This document shows positions 53,349-62,204 of a DNA stretch of 64,000 bases, in pieces. The notes beneath the pieces were generated by a model that was not told the DNA's origin, did no database searches, and saw only the letters and a program-made list of their open reading frames with translations. The translations under genes and the position numbers were made by a program. The stretch's first letter is position 1. Every line of letters starts with the position of its first letter. Source of the DNA: Sphingopyxis lindanitolerans (lineage in GTDB: Bacteria; Pseudomonadota; Alphaproteobacteria; Sphingomonadales; Sphingomonadaceae); assembly GCF_002993885.1 (NCBI RefSeq), contig NZ_CM009578.1, forward strand, positions 1,057,251-1,121,250. Direction: 5' to 3'.

Positions 53349-54476
53349 ATGACCACACATGCGACACCATCGAACGAGCCGGTAGGGCGGCTCCTGGGCT
53401 GGCTGGGACTCCGCGCGCGAAGCGGGGCCTATGACGAGGGCGAGGCTCCGCCCGGATCGCGCAGCCTTGTCCACGAGGCGCGCGAGCAACTGCTCGGCGC
53501 CATGACCTCCTTCCTGCTCAACCATGATCTCGACATTTCGGCCGCCAACCTGCTGGTCGCGCACAGCGCCTTTTCGGGGATCAACCCGCGGCTCGCGCGC
53601 CAGATCGCGGCGCGCTCGCAGACGCCCGCGGGCATCACCCAGCAGTGGCTCGACGAATTGATGGAGAATGAGCCCGCCGTGGCCGATCGCGCCGACCTCG
53701 ACCGCATGGTCGCGCGGCTCGAATCAAACCTCGAAACCTTCCACACCAACACCAAAGCGGCGCGCAGCGCGACGAGCGAATATGGATCGAAGCTGGAGGC
53801 GCATGTCAGCGACCTCGAACAGGTGCAAAAGACCGGCGAGCTTGTCTCGCACCTCGCCGACATCGCCAAGGTGATGCTCGAACGCACGCGCCACGCCGAG
53901 GACGAGATGCGCAAGAGCGAGGACGAAACGAAGGCGCTGCGCCGCAGCCTCGCCCGCGCCAAGCGCGATGCCGAGATCGACTATCTGACCGGCCTGCCCA
54001 ACCGCCGCGCCTTCGAGATACTGCTCGAACGCCATCATGAAGAAGCGCGCGCGGCGTGCGAACCGCTGTCGGTCGCGTTTTGCGATATCGACGAGTTCAA
54101 GAAGGTCAACGACGTCCACGGCCATGAAGCGGGCGATCGCGTGATCAAGCTGATCGCCGATACGCTGGCGCGTATCTCCAACGATCATTGTCATGTCGCG
54201 CGCCACGGCGGCGAGGAATTCGTGATGCTGTTCCGAGGCCTGCCACCGAGCGAGGCAGCGAAGCGGCTCGACGAAGCGCGCGCGGGGCTGTCCGAACGGC
54301 GGCTGATCAACCGCAAGACCGACCAGCCCTTCGGCCAGATCACCTTTTCGGGCGGGGTCGCCGACGTCTTCGGCTATGCCGAGGTGCGCGCGGCGCTGAA
54401 AGCCGCCGACGAAGCGCTCTATCGCGCCAAGGAAGGCGGGCGTAACCGGATCGAACTGGCGACGCCGGAGTCATAA
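53349..54476 (+). CDS. Diguanylate cyclase (GGDEF protein)
   Basis: 375-residue cytosolic protein with a C-terminal GGDEF domain. The active site is HGGEEFVMLF, with DYLTGLPNRRAFEILLERH and SVAFCDIDEFKKVNDVHGHEAGD ahead of it; the Mg and nucleotide residues look intact, so it should make cyclic di-GMP from two GTP. The inhibitory RxxD site is absent (the positions hold Asn and Cys). N-terminal part (1-140) is helical and unlike known sensor domains; a coiled coil (about 130-205) joins it to the GGDEF domain. No membrane segment. Convergent with the methyltransferase gene. Confidence 0.92.
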   Translation: MTTHATPSNEPVGRLLGWLGLRARSGAYDEGEAPPGSRSLVHEAREQLLGAMTSFLLNHDLDISAANLLVAHSAFSGINPRLARQIAARSQTPAGITQQWLDELMENEPAVADRADLDRMVARLESNLETFHTNTKAARSATSEYGSKLEAHVSDLEQVQKTGELVSHLADIAKVMLERTRHAEDEMRKSEDETKALRRSLARAKRDAEIDYLTGLPNRRAFEILLERHHEEARAACEPLSVAFCDIDEFKKVNDVHGHEAGDRVIKLIADTLARISNDHCHVARHGGEEFVMLFRGLPPSEAAKRLDEARAGLSERRLINRKTDQPFGQITFSGGVADVFGYAEVRAALKAADEALYRAKEGGRNRIELATPES

Positions 54477-54492
54477 AGCGCCCAAACGTTAA

Positions 54493-54526
54493 CCGTCGCC
54501 CCCGCGCAGGCGGGGGCGACGGTTTA
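54493..54526. terminator. Perfect hairpin between convergent genes
   Basis: A 15-bp perfect stem AACCGTCGCCCCCGC / GCGGGGGCGACGGTT with loop GCAG, 17 bp after the diguanylate cyclase stop and 10 bp from the stop of the convergent methyltransferase gene. The core CCCCCGCGCAGGCGGGGG is one arm of the CCCCGCGAAGGCGGGG repeats, here used as a probable bidirectional terminator. Only short T-runs (TTTAT) follow. Confidence 0.65.
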
Positions 54527-54535
54527 TGGCTGGCT

Positions 54536-55429
54536 TTAGGACCGGCTCCACCGCGCGAAGATCGCTGTCGGCAGCAGCAGCCCCCGCGCCTCTTCGCGCA
54601 CCGCGAGTTCGCCGCATTCGACCGTGCCCGGCAGGTCGGCGAAAAGCTGGCCGAGCAGTTCGCCGATGGCGAGCGCCGACATGCGGACGGCATAGACGGT
54701 CAGGAACAGCGCGCGGCTGTCGGCGTCGAGCAATTGCCGGCAATCGGCGAGCAGGGGCGCCAGCCCCTCTTCCAACTGCCAGCGCTCGTTATTCGGGCCG
54801 CGCCCGAATTTCGGCGGGTCGAGCAGGATCGCGTCATAGCGCCGCTCGCGCCGCAACTCGCGCGCGGTGAATTTCCCGGCATCGTCGACGATCCAGCGGA
54901 TCGGCTTTTCGCCCATCCCCGCGAGCGCGGCATTCTCGCGCGCCTGGGCGACCGATTTCTTCGAGGCATCGACATGCGTCACCGACGCGCCCGCGGCGGC
55001 AAGCGCCTGGCTGCCGACCCCGGTATAGCCAAAGAGGTTCAGGAAATCGGGGTCGGGTTTGTCCGCGAGCCTACCGCGCAGCCAGTCCCACACCGGCGCC
55101 ATGTCGGGGAAGAAACCCAGGTGGCGAAACGGCGTGCAACTCGCGGTAAAGCGCGCCTCGCGCCAGCCGAGCGGCCAGCCGTCGGTGGGCACCGGCTTGT
55201 TATAATACCAGCGGCCGCCGCCATCCTCGTCCGACGCGGGAATGAACTCGCCGTCGGCCGCCTCCCATTCGCTCGGCGAAAGCGCGGGTTGCCACATCGC
55301 CTGCGGCTCGGGGCGGATGAAGCGGTAGGGACCATAGCGTTCGAGCTTGCGCCCGCCGCCGCTGTCGATCAGCCCGTAATCGTCCCAGGCTTCGCCGACA
55401 AGCGTCACCAGGGGCCGCAGATCAGCCAC
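54536..55429 (-). CDS. Class I SAM-dependent methyltransferase, RlmI-like
   Basis: 297-residue methyltransferase. SAM-binding FLNLFGYTGVGSQALAAAGA, VTHVDASKKSVAQARENA and the catalytic-region YDAILLDPPKFGRGPNNE, as found in the RlmI/RlmK family of 23S rRNA methyltransferases. The N-terminal PUA domain of RlmI is not recognisable, so the RNA target is unknown. The GTG at 55429 overlaps the thrC stop by 8 bp; the ORF extends a few codons upstream to a TTG. Last gene of the cox-thrC run on this strand. Confidence 0.83.
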   Translation of the reverse strand: MADLRPLVTLVGEAWDDYGLIDSGGGRKLERYGPYRFIRPEPQAMWQPALSPSEWEAADGEFIPASDEDGGGRWYYNKPVPTDGWPLGWREARFTASCTPFRHLGFFPDMAPVWDWLRGRLADKPDPDFLNLFGYTGVGSQALAAAGASVTHVDASKKSVAQARENAALAGMGEKPIRWIVDDAGKFTARELRRERRYDAILLDPPKFGRGPNNERWQLEEGLAPLLADCRQLLDADSRALFLTVYAVRMSALAIGELLGQLFADLPGTVECGELAVREEARGLLLPTAIFARWSRS

Positions 55430-56819
55430 GGGCCGCCTCGGCAAGGATATGGGCCTTCACCGTGTCATAGTCGCCCGCAAGCTTCACATAGCGCTCCTCG
55501 CGCTCGAAGAGGTTGCCGAGCCGCGCGGGGAGCGGCGGACGCACGCCGGTCGCGCGCTCGACCGCTTCGCGGAACTTCGCCGGATGCGCGGTGGCGAGGG
55601 TGACGACGGGAATGCCGGCATCGATGGCGAGCGCCCGCGCGGCGGCCAGCCCGACCGCGCTGTGCGGGTCGATGATCTGCCCGCCATGTTCCTGCGCCCA
55701 GCGCAGCGCGAGCGTCATCGCGTCGCCGTCGATCCGCGCGCTCGAAAAAAGGTCGCGCGCGCCGCGCAGCATATCCTCGGGGATCGACATCGCGCGGTTC
55801 GCGTCGAATTCGTCCATCATGCCGGTGATCGCGGCACCGTCACGGCCCGACAGGTCGAACAGCAGCCGCTCGAAATTGCTGCTGACCTGGATATCCATGC
55901 TCGGCGTCGCGGTCGCGGTGACGGTGCCCGCGCTATAGTCGCCGTTCGCCAGCGCGCGGTGGAGGATATCGTTGACGTTGGTCGCCACGACGAGCCGCGC
56001 CACCGGCAGCCCCATGCGCGCCGCGGCATAGCCCGCGAAGACATCGCCGAAATTGCCCGTCGGCACGCTGAACGCCACCGGACGGTCGGGCGCGCCAAGG
56101 CGGACGGCAGCGTAGAAATAATAGACGATCTGCGCCATCAGCCGCGCCCAGTTGATGCTGTTGACCGCCGACAGGGTCAGCGCCCCGCGCGCCTCGGCGT
56201 CGCCGAACAGCCGCTTCACCATTGCCTGCGCGTCGTCGAAGCTGCCGTCGATCGCGATATTGTGGACATTAGGGGCAAGGACCGTCGTCATCTGGCGGCG
56301 CTGGACGTCGCTGACCCGGCCTTCGGGGTGGAGCATGAAGATGCGGATATGCTCGCGCCCCGCGACCGCCTCGATCGCCGCCGAGCCGGTGTCGCCCGAG
56401 GTCGCGCCGACGATGGTGATCTCGGTCTCGCCGCCCGCGAGGAATTTTTCAAAGAGCTGGCCGAGCAGTTGCAGCGCGACGTCCTTGAACGCCAGCGTCG
56501 GACCATGGAACAGTTCGAGCAGCCAGTGCCGATGGTCGAGCTGCACCAGCGGCGTCACCGCGCCATGGCTGAACCGGCCATAGGCGGCCTTGCACAGGGC
56601 GCGCAGTTCGTCCTCGGACAGGACGCCCGCGACGAAGGGCATCATCACCCGCACCGCGGTCTCGGCGTAGTCGAGCCCGGCGAGAGCGCGAATCTCGTCG
56701 ACCGACATCCGCGGCCATTCGGCGGGGACATAGAGCCCCCCGTCGCTGGCGAGGCCGGCAAGCGTGGCGGCGCGAAAGTCGAGGGTCGGCGCGGAGCCGC
56801 GGGTGCTGATATAATCCAT
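55422..56819 (-). CDS. thrC: Threonine synthase
   Basis: 465-residue PLP enzyme that converts O-phosphohomoserine to threonine. N-terminal MDYISTRGSAPTLDFRAA, the cofactor Lys in HGPTLAFKDVALQLLG, the phosphate-binding ATSGDTGSAAIEAV and SVPTGNFGDVFAGYAAARMG are present. Length matches the gamma-family type. ATG at 56819; the ORF extends beyond it into the gap to the SURF1 gene, only 28 bp away, so cotranscription with the oxidase cluster is likely. No leader peptide or attenuator is visible. Confidence 0.96.
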   Translation of the reverse strand: MDYISTRGSAPTLDFRAATLAGLASDGGLYVPAEWPRMSVDEIRALAGLDYAETAVRVMMPFVAGVLSEDELRALCKAAYGRFSHGAVTPLVQLDHRHWLLELFHGPTLAFKDVALQLLGQLFEKFLAGGETEITIVGATSGDTGSAAIEAVAGREHIRIFMLHPEGRVSDVQRRQMTTVLAPNVHNIAIDGSFDDAQAMVKRLFGDAEARGALTLSAVNSINWARLMAQIVYYFYAAVRLGAPDRPVAFSVPTGNFGDVFAGYAAARMGLPVARLVVATNVNDILHRALANGDYSAGTVTATATPSMDIQVSSNFERLLFDLSGRDGAAITGMMDEFDANRAMSIPEDMLRGARDLFSSARIDGDAMTLALRWAQEHGGQIIDPHSAVGLAAARALAIDAGIPVVTLATAHPAKFREAVERATGVRPPLPARLGNLFEREERYVKLAGDYDTVKAHILAEAARG

Positions 56820-56847
56820 CACGGGAATGCGCCCTAACGGCGCGCCG

Positions 56848-57489
56848 TCACCGCTGCAAGCGGCGGCGCACCGCAAGCGCATAGATAATCAGCGCGATCG
56901 CGGCGAAAAAGAACCATTGGATGGCATAGGCGAGGTGGTTGTTCGGCAGATCGGCGCCCGAAGGCACCTGACTGGCGCGCAGCCCCGGAACCGGCGCGTC
57001 GGCGACGAGCATCGCGCGCGCCGGAACCGCCTTCCCGGTCAGCCGCTGGATCAGCGTCGGCTGTTCCGGGCCGGGGACGATCGTTCCCTGCACCGTCCCG
57101 CCCTTCCACTGGGGCGGCGTGAAATCGTCGGCGATCCCGACATCGACAAGGACGCCCGGCCCCTCGGCGCCGGTGCGGCAGTCGGCGATCATGCGGATGC
57201 CCGTCTGACCCTTGCGATCGGTCCCGCCGCGCGGATCCCACCGAACCACTTCGAGGCACACCAGGCTGCTCTTGCGAAAGAGCATCGCGTCGGGAACCGG
57301 CGGCAATTTCGGATAGGTCACGAGCGCCGACATCGACCCGTTGCGTTCGAGCAGGGCGATCAGCGCTTCCTTCTCGCCCTTGCGCTGGAGCTGCCAGACG
57401 CCGAGCGCGACCATCGCGGCGGCGGCGCACAGCACGAGGATCGTCGAAATCACCGGCCAGCGGCGCGGGACGTCAGGGTTTTCCGTCAT
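56848..57489 (-). CDS. SURF1-family cytochrome oxidase assembly protein
   Basis: 213-residue membrane protein that helps insert heme a in cytochrome oxidase subunit I. Two transmembrane segments flank a periplasmic domain: STILVLCAAAAMVALGVWQLQRKGEK (with the conserved LGxWQLxR) and PNNHLAYAIQWFFFAAIALIIYA (with NNHxxYAxxWF). ATG at 57489 lies inside the end of the DUF983 gene (17 bp overlap). It belongs to the cox cluster, 28 bp before thrC. Confidence 0.92.
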   Translation of the reverse strand: MTENPDVPRRWPVISTILVLCAAAAMVALGVWQLQRKGEKEALIALLERNGSMSALVTYPKLPPVPDAMLFRKSSLVCLEVVRWDPRGGTDRKGQTGIRMIADCRTGAEGPGVLVDVGIADDFTPPQWKGGTVQGTIVPGPEQPTLIQRLTGKAVPARAMLVADAPVPGLRASQVPSGADLPNNHLAYAIQWFFFAAIALIIYALAVRRRLQR

Positions 57490-57868
57490 CGCTGAGCTTT
57501 CCTTCGGCGGCCTGCCGCTGATGTTCGCTGGCGAGCAGCGCCGCCTTGCCGACACGCAGGCCATAGAGCACCGCGACGAGCGTCAGCGGCACCCACAGGA
57601 TCACATGCACCCAGAGCGGCGGCCGCACCGCGGCGTCGAGCAGCAAGGCCAGCATGATCAGCAGCGCACCGACGATCAGGGTCAGAAAGGCCGCGGGACC
57701 GTCGCCGACATTATAGCGACCGAAATCGAGCCCGCACGCCGAACAGCGCTCGCGAAACCGGGCCGGACCCTCGAACAGGCCCGGCGCCCCGCATTCGGGG
57801 CAGGTCGCAAAAAGGGCAGCGCGCCAGATCGGCGGCTGCCCCTTTTGTGCTTGGCTCTCGTCCGGCAA
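57473..57868 (-). CDS. DUF983 protein
   Basis: About 131-residue membrane protein with a zinc-ribbon-like pair of Cys motifs (TCPECGAPGLFEG and ERCSACGLDFG) followed by two transmembrane segments (FLTLIVGALLIMLALLLDAA and LWVHVILWVPLTLVAVLYGL), the DUF983 pattern. DUF983 genes commonly sit in cox clusters; the role is unknown. The start is uncertain: a TTG at 57868 next to the coxC stop, or ATG at 57910 with 41 bp overlap of coxC. No ribosome binding site settles it. Confidence 0.83.
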   Translation of the reverse strand: MPDESQAQKGQPPIWRAALFATCPECGAPGLFEGPARFRERCSACGLDFGRYNVGDGPAAFLTLIVGALLIMLALLLDAAVRPPLWVHVILWVPLTLVAVLYGLRVGKAALLASEHQRQAAEGKLSDDGKP

Positions 57869-57869
57869 T

Positions 57870-58745
57870 TTAGTGCGCGGCGACCGGCGCGCCCCAGCCG
57901 CCCCAGACATAGACGATGATGAAGAGGAACAGCCACACCACATCGACAAAGTGCCAATACCAGGCGGCGGCCTCGAACCCGAAATGCTGCTGCGGCGTGA
58001 AATGCCCCTTATAGGTGCGCACGAGGCAGACGATCAGGAAGATCGTGCCGACGAGGACATGGAAACCATGGAAGCCGGTCGCCATGAAGAAGGCCGAGGT
58101 ATAGTTGATCGTGCCGAAGGGGAACGGCGCTTCGGCATATTCATAGGCCTGGATCGAGCTGAAGGCGAGGCCGAGCAGGATCGTCAGCCACAGGCCTTTC
58201 TTCAGCCCCTCGCGATCGCCGTGGATCAGCGAATGATGCGCCCAGGTGACCGTCGTGCCCGAACAGAGCAAGATCAGCGTGTTGAGCAACGGCAGCGAGA
58301 AGGCGTCGATGACGTGGATGCCCTTGGGCGGCCACATGGTGATCGCATTGGCGCCGTCCTGCCCGAAAAGCGAGCTGACCGCACCGTCGACGATCTCGAC
58401 CGGCACCGGAAACAGCGAGAAATCGAACCACGCCCAGAACCAGCCGACGAAGAACATCACTTCGGACGCGATGAACAGGATCATGCCATAGCGCATGTGG
58501 AGCTGGACGACCGGGGTATGGTCGCCGGCATGAGCTTCGGCGATGACGTCCGACCACCAACTGAAGAAGGTGGCGATCACGCCCGCGACACCCAGGCCGA
58601 ACACCCATTTTCCGGCGCCGCCGAAATAATCGGCGTGCATCCACATCACCCCGCCAAAGAACATGACGAGCGCCGCGATCGAACCGATCATCGGCCAGAC
58701 GCTGGGGTTTACGAGGTGATAGTCATGATGTTTGGCACCAGCCAT
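57870..58745 (-). CDS. coxC: Cytochrome c oxidase subunit III
   Basis: 291-residue membrane subunit of the aa3-type terminal oxidase, seven transmembrane segments. Blocks: HDYHLVNPSVWPMIGSIAAL at the N-terminus, MRYGMILFIASEVMFFVGWFWAWF when read through, ATGFHGFHVLVGTIFL and AAAWYWHFVDVVWLFLFIIVY, including the conserved Glu of FIASEVMFF. ATG at 58745. It lies downstream of ctaG (83-bp gap) and is followed closely by DUF983. Confidence 0.98.
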   Translation of the reverse strand: MAGAKHHDYHLVNPSVWPMIGSIAALVMFFGGVMWMHADYFGGAGKWVFGLGVAGVIATFFSWWSDVIAEAHAGDHTPVVQLHMRYGMILFIASEVMFFVGWFWAWFDFSLFPVPVEIVDGAVSSLFGQDGANAITMWPPKGIHVIDAFSLPLLNTLILLCSGTTVTWAHHSLIHGDREGLKKGLWLTILLGLAFSSIQAYEYAEAPFPFGTINYTSAFFMATGFHGFHVLVGTIFLIVCLVRTYKGHFTPQQHFGFEAAAWYWHFVDVVWLFLFIIVYVWGGWGAPVAAH

Positions 58746-58828
58746 GTCGCAGTTCCCGTTATTTTGCCCCAGCCCGATGATTCCCCATCACCCGCCGGTC
58801 TTTGGATTAAGACTCTTCGATCGCGGCC

Positions 58829-59386
58829 TTAGCTCGCCTTTTTGTCCCCGTCTACAGGGTGGAAGGTGTAGCTGAGCGTGATCTCTTCGATGTCGTCGGC
58901 GTCGGGGTCGTCCTTGATCTTGGGATCGACGAAGAACAGCACCGGCATGCGAATCTGCTCCCCCGCCTTCAGCGTCTGCTGGGTGAAGCAGAAGCACTGG
59001 ATCTTGGTGAAATATTTGCCCGCGGCATCGGGGGTGACGTTGAAGCTCGCGGTGCCCGTCAGATCGTGCGGCGAATTATTCTGGGCGATGAAGATCGCCA
59101 TGTCGCGCGCGCCGATGCTGACCGTATCGGTGGGATGCTCGGGATAGAATTTCCACGGCAGGCCCGGCGCGACATTGGTGTCGAAGCGCACCGAGATCGT
59201 GTCGCTCAGCACCTTCGGCGTTGCGGCCGCCGCAACGGGATCATAGCGCTGCGTCGTGCCGCCGAAGCCGGTCACCCGGCAGAAGAGATTGTAGAGCGGC
59301 ACCGACGCAAAACCGAGCCCCACCATCGCGACAACGAGCAGCGCGGCGAGCGAGGCGGTCTTGGCATTGGCCGACATCGTCTTCAT
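58829..59386 (-). CDS. ctaG: Cytochrome c oxidase assembly protein CtaG (Cox11)
   Basis: 185-residue copper chaperone that builds the CuB site of subunit I. One N-terminal transmembrane segment (LAALLVVAMVGLGFASVPLY) followed by CRVTGFGGTT, and a periplasmic domain with IQCFCFTQQTL, where the Cys pair binds copper, and MPVLFFVDP. The ATG at 59386 overlaps the stop of the small upstream ORF (ATGA). Length normal. Confidence 0.97.
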   Translation of the reverse strand: MKTMSANAKTASLAALLVVAMVGLGFASVPLYNLFCRVTGFGGTTQRYDPVAAAATPKVLSDTISVRFDTNVAPGLPWKFYPEHPTDTVSIGARDMAIFIAQNNSPHDLTGTASFNVTPDAAGKYFTKIQCFCFTQQTLKAGEQIRMPVLFFVDPKIKDDPDADDIEEITLSYTFHPVDGDKKAS

Positions 59387-59538
59387 TTCGGCACCACCAT
59401 CCGCGCCATGGTGATGAAGAAGAACAGGAAAGCGAGCCCGCCCAGGATCCACGCCATCAAATTGGCGCGGCTGCGCTGGCGGCGGCGATATTCGGCCTCG
59501 TCGAACGGCGGCTGCTCAGGGGGTGTTTCGTCGGTCAT
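59383..59538 (-). CDS. Small single-pass membrane protein in the cox cluster (51 aa)
   Basis: A 51-codon ORF between ctaB and ctaG, overlapping both by four bases (ATGA at each end). The N-terminal half is acidic and soluble ([20 protein letters not shown]), then basic (RQRSRANL), followed by a membrane segment ([21 protein letters not shown]) and the end VPK. Position and size correspond to the small CoxF-like proteins seen between these genes in other Alphaproteobacteria. Tight overlaps on both sides strongly support translation. Function unknown. Confidence 0.88.
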   Translation of the reverse strand: MTDETPPEQPPFDEAEYRRRQRSRANLMAWILGGLAFLFFFITMARMVVPK

Positions 59539-60446
59539 AAGGGCCACCAATGGTCGGCGACGATCGCGCCGAACAATATGAAAAGATAAGCGATCGAATA
59601 GGCAAAAAGGCGCTTCTCGGGCTGCATCAAGTCGCCCTCACCGGTCTTGCGGGTACCGACCTGGATCGAAAGCAATACAAAGAGCGCCGACAGGACGATC
59701 GCGGTCCAGCCATAGAGCGCGCCGGTATAGCCGAGCGGCCATGGCGCGATCGCGGCGGCCGCCATGATCAGCGCATAGAAGAGGATCTGGCGGCGGGTCG
59801 AGGTTTCGCCCGCGACGACCGGCATCATCGGAATGCCGGCGGCGGCATAGTCGGAGCGCACGAACAGCGCGAGCGCCCAGAAATGCGGCGGCGTCCACAG
59901 AAAGATCAGCAGGAAGAGCAGCACCGGCAACGGCGCGACCGTGCCGGTCGCGGCGACCCAGCCGATCAGCGGCGGAAAGGCGCCCGCCGCGCCGCCGATG
60001 ACGATATTCTGCGGCGTCCGCGGCTTCAGCCACATCGTGTAGACGAAAACGTAGAAGAGGATCGAGACCGCCAGCAGCACCGCCGCCTGCCAATTGGCGG
60101 CGAACAGCATCAGGAAGACCGAGAAGGCGGCGAGCCCGACCCCGAAGTGGAGCGCGGTCTGCGGGTCGAGCCGCCCGGCGGGCAGCGGCCGCCCGGCGGT
60201 GCGCTTCATCTTCGCGTCGAGCCCCGCCTCATACCATTGGTTGAGCGCGCCCGACGCCCCCGCCCCCAGCGCGATCGCGAGGATCGAGGAGAAAGCGAGC
60301 ACCGGATGAAGGCTGCCCGGCGCCGCGAGCAGGCCGCACAGCGCGGTAAACACGACAAGCGACATCACGCGCGGCTTGGTCAGCGCGAACAGATCGCGCC
60401 AATCGGCGGGCAGCGCCATTTCGCCATGGGTCAGGCTCTGCGCCAT
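59535..60446 (-). CDS. ctaB: Protoheme IX farnesyltransferase (heme O synthase)
   Basis: 303-residue UbiA-family prenyltransferase with about eight or nine transmembrane segments that adds a farnesyl group to heme b. The first aspartate-rich loop is [20 protein letters not shown], the second is [32 protein letters not shown] is the conserved N-terminal block. ATG at 60446 (MAQSLTHG). It lies between coxA (74-bp gap) and the small ORF. Heme O is then turned to heme A by CtaA, which is not in the window. Confidence 0.97.
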   Translation of the reverse strand: MAQSLTHGEMALPADWRDLFALTKPRVMSLVVFTALCGLLAAPGSLHPVLAFSSILAIALGAGASGALNQWYEAGLDAKMKRTAGRPLPAGRLDPQTALHFGVGLAAFSVFLMLFAANWQAAVLLAVSILFYVFVYTMWLKPRTPQNIVIGGAAGAFPPLIGWVAATGTVAPLPVLLFLLIFLWTPPHFWALALFVRSDYAAAGIPMMPVVAGETSTRRQILFYALIMAAAAIAPWPLGYTGALYGWTAIVLSALFVLLSIQVGTRKTGEGDLMQPEKRLFAYSIAYLFILFGAIVADHWWPL

Positions 60447-60520
60447 CTCAACTCCGGCCCTTCGGAAAAACGCCCCCCGCCGCCATTCGGCAGGGGGCGG
60501 AACCAATCAGGCGATATAGG

Positions 60521-62188
60521 TCACGCGATCCGGGGCAGTTCGTTGAACTGGTGGAACGGTGGCGGGCTCGACAGCGTCCATTCGAGCGTCGTCGCGCCTT
60601 CGCCCCACGGATTGTCGGCGGCCTTCTTGCCCGCGAACAGCGAATAGACGAGGTTCACGAAGAAGAAGATCATCCCGACCGCCATGATCGCATAGCCGAC
60701 CGACGAGACATAATGCCAGTAGGCGAAGCCTTCCGCATAGTCGGGATAGCGACGCGGCATGCCCTGCTGGCCCAGGAAGTGCTGGGGGAAGAACAGGACG
60801 TTCACGCCGATGAAGAAGATCCAGAAGTGCAACTGGCCCAGGGTCTCGTTGTACATCCGGCCCGACATCTTCGGGAACCAGTAATAGAAGCCGGCGAAGA
60901 GCGAGAAGACCGCGCCCAGCGACAGCACATAGTGGAAGTGCGCGACGACATAATAGGTGTCGTGCAGGTTGGTGTCGACGCCGCCGTTGGCAAGGACGAC
61001 GCCAGTCACGCCGCCGACGGTGAACATGAAGATGAAGCCCAGGGCCCAGACCATCGGCGTCTTGAAGCTCAGCGAACCGCCCCACATGGTGGCGATCCAG
61101 CTGAAGATCTTGATGCCGGTCGGGACCGCGATGACCATCGTCGCCGCGGTGAAATACATCTTGAGGTTCACGTTCATGCCGACGGTGAACATGTGGTGCG
61201 CCCACACGATGAAGCCGACGACACCGATCGCGACCATCGCATAGGCCATGCCGAGATAGCCGAACACCGGCTTCTTGCTGAAGGTCGAGATGACCTGGCT
61301 GACGATGCCGAAGCCCGGCAGGATCATGATGTAGACTTCGGGGTGGCCAAAGAACCAGAAGAGATGCTGATAAAGCACCGGATCGCCGCCGCCCGTCGCA
61401 TCATAGAAGGTGGTGCCGAAGTTGCGGTCGGTCAGCAGCATGGTGATCGCGGCGGCCAGAACCGGCAGCGCGAGCAGCAGCAGGAAGGCGGTGACCAGCA
61501 CCGACCACACGAACAGCGGCATCTTGTGCAGGGTCATGCCCGGCGCGCGCATGTTGAAGATGGTGGTGATGAAGTTGATCGCGCCGAGAATCGACGCCGC
61601 GCCCGCGAGGTGGACCGAGAAGATCGCCATGTCGACCGCCGGGCCGACCGAACCGCTGGTCGACAGCGGAGCATAAAGCGTCCAGCCGGTGCCGGCGCCC
61701 AGGCCGCTGCCGCCGGGGAAGAACATCGACCCGATCAGCATGACGAACGCCACGGTGGTCAGCCAGTAGCTGACGTTGTTCATGCGCGGAAAGGCCATAT
61801 CGGGCGCGCCGATCATCAGCGGTACGAACCAGTTGCCGAAGCCGCCGATCATTGCCGGCATGACCATGAAGAAGATCATGATCAGGCCGTGCGCGGTGAT
61901 CAGCACGTTCCAGAAATGCTTCGCCTGTACCTCGCCCGCGGTGGGGTCGAAGAATTGCGCCCAGCCGTGGAGATACTGAATGCCCGGCTCGGCGAGTTCG
62001 AGGCGCATCATCCCCGACATCACGCCGCCGACGATGCCGGCGATGATCGCGAAGATCAGGTAGAGCGTGCCGATGTCCTTGTGGTTCGTCGACATGAACC
62101 AGCGGACGAAAAAGCCCGGCGTGTCGTGATCATGGCCGTGATCATGCGCATGATCGTGGCCGGGTGCAGTCGCTGCGATATCGGTCAT
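60521..62188 (-). CDS. coxA: Cytochrome c oxidase subunit I
   Basis: 555-residue catalytic subunit, twelve transmembrane segments, holding heme a and the heme a3-CuB centre. Blocks: [35 protein letters not shown] with a heme a His, [17 protein letters not shown] with the CuB His-Tyr pair, [12 protein letters not shown] and [12 protein letters not shown] with further heme His. The N-terminus contains a His/Asp-rich stretch [13 protein letters not shown] (10-22). ATG at 62188, 17 bp after coxB. Confidence 0.99.
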   Translation of the reverse strand: MTDIAATAPGHDHAHDHGHDHDTPGFFVRWFMSTNHKDIGTLYLIFAIIAGIVGGVMSGMMRLELAEPGIQYLHGWAQFFDPTAGEVQAKHFWNVLITAHGLIMIFFMVMPAMIGGFGNWFVPLMIGAPDMAFPRMNNVSYWLTTVAFVMLIGSMFFPGGSGLGAGTGWTLYAPLSTSGSVGPAVDMAIFSVHLAGAASILGAINFITTIFNMRAPGMTLHKMPLFVWSVLVTAFLLLLALPVLAAAITMLLTDRNFGTTFYDATGGGDPVLYQHLFWFFGHPEVYIMILPGFGIVSQVISTFSKKPVFGYLGMAYAMVAIGVVGFIVWAHHMFTVGMNVNLKMYFTAATMVIAVPTGIKIFSWIATMWGGSLSFKTPMVWALGFIFMFTVGGVTGVVLANGGVDTNLHDTYYVVAHFHYVLSLGAVFSLFAGFYYWFPKMSGRMYNETLGQLHFWIFFIGVNVLFFPQHFLGQQGMPRRYPDYAEGFAYWHYVSSVGYAIMAVGMIFFFVNLVYSLFAGKKAADNPWGEGATTLEWTLSSPPPFHQFNELPRIA

Positions 62189-62204
62189 CTGTCGGACCCC
62201 CTGA

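Noticed and set aside
55422..56882. Search for a threonine attenuator or riboswitch before thrC, and for a purine or B6 riboswitch before purM, guaB or pdxA.
   Set aside because: The gaps are too short (28 bp before thrC, a one-base overlap before pdxA) or show no conserved aptamer elements.
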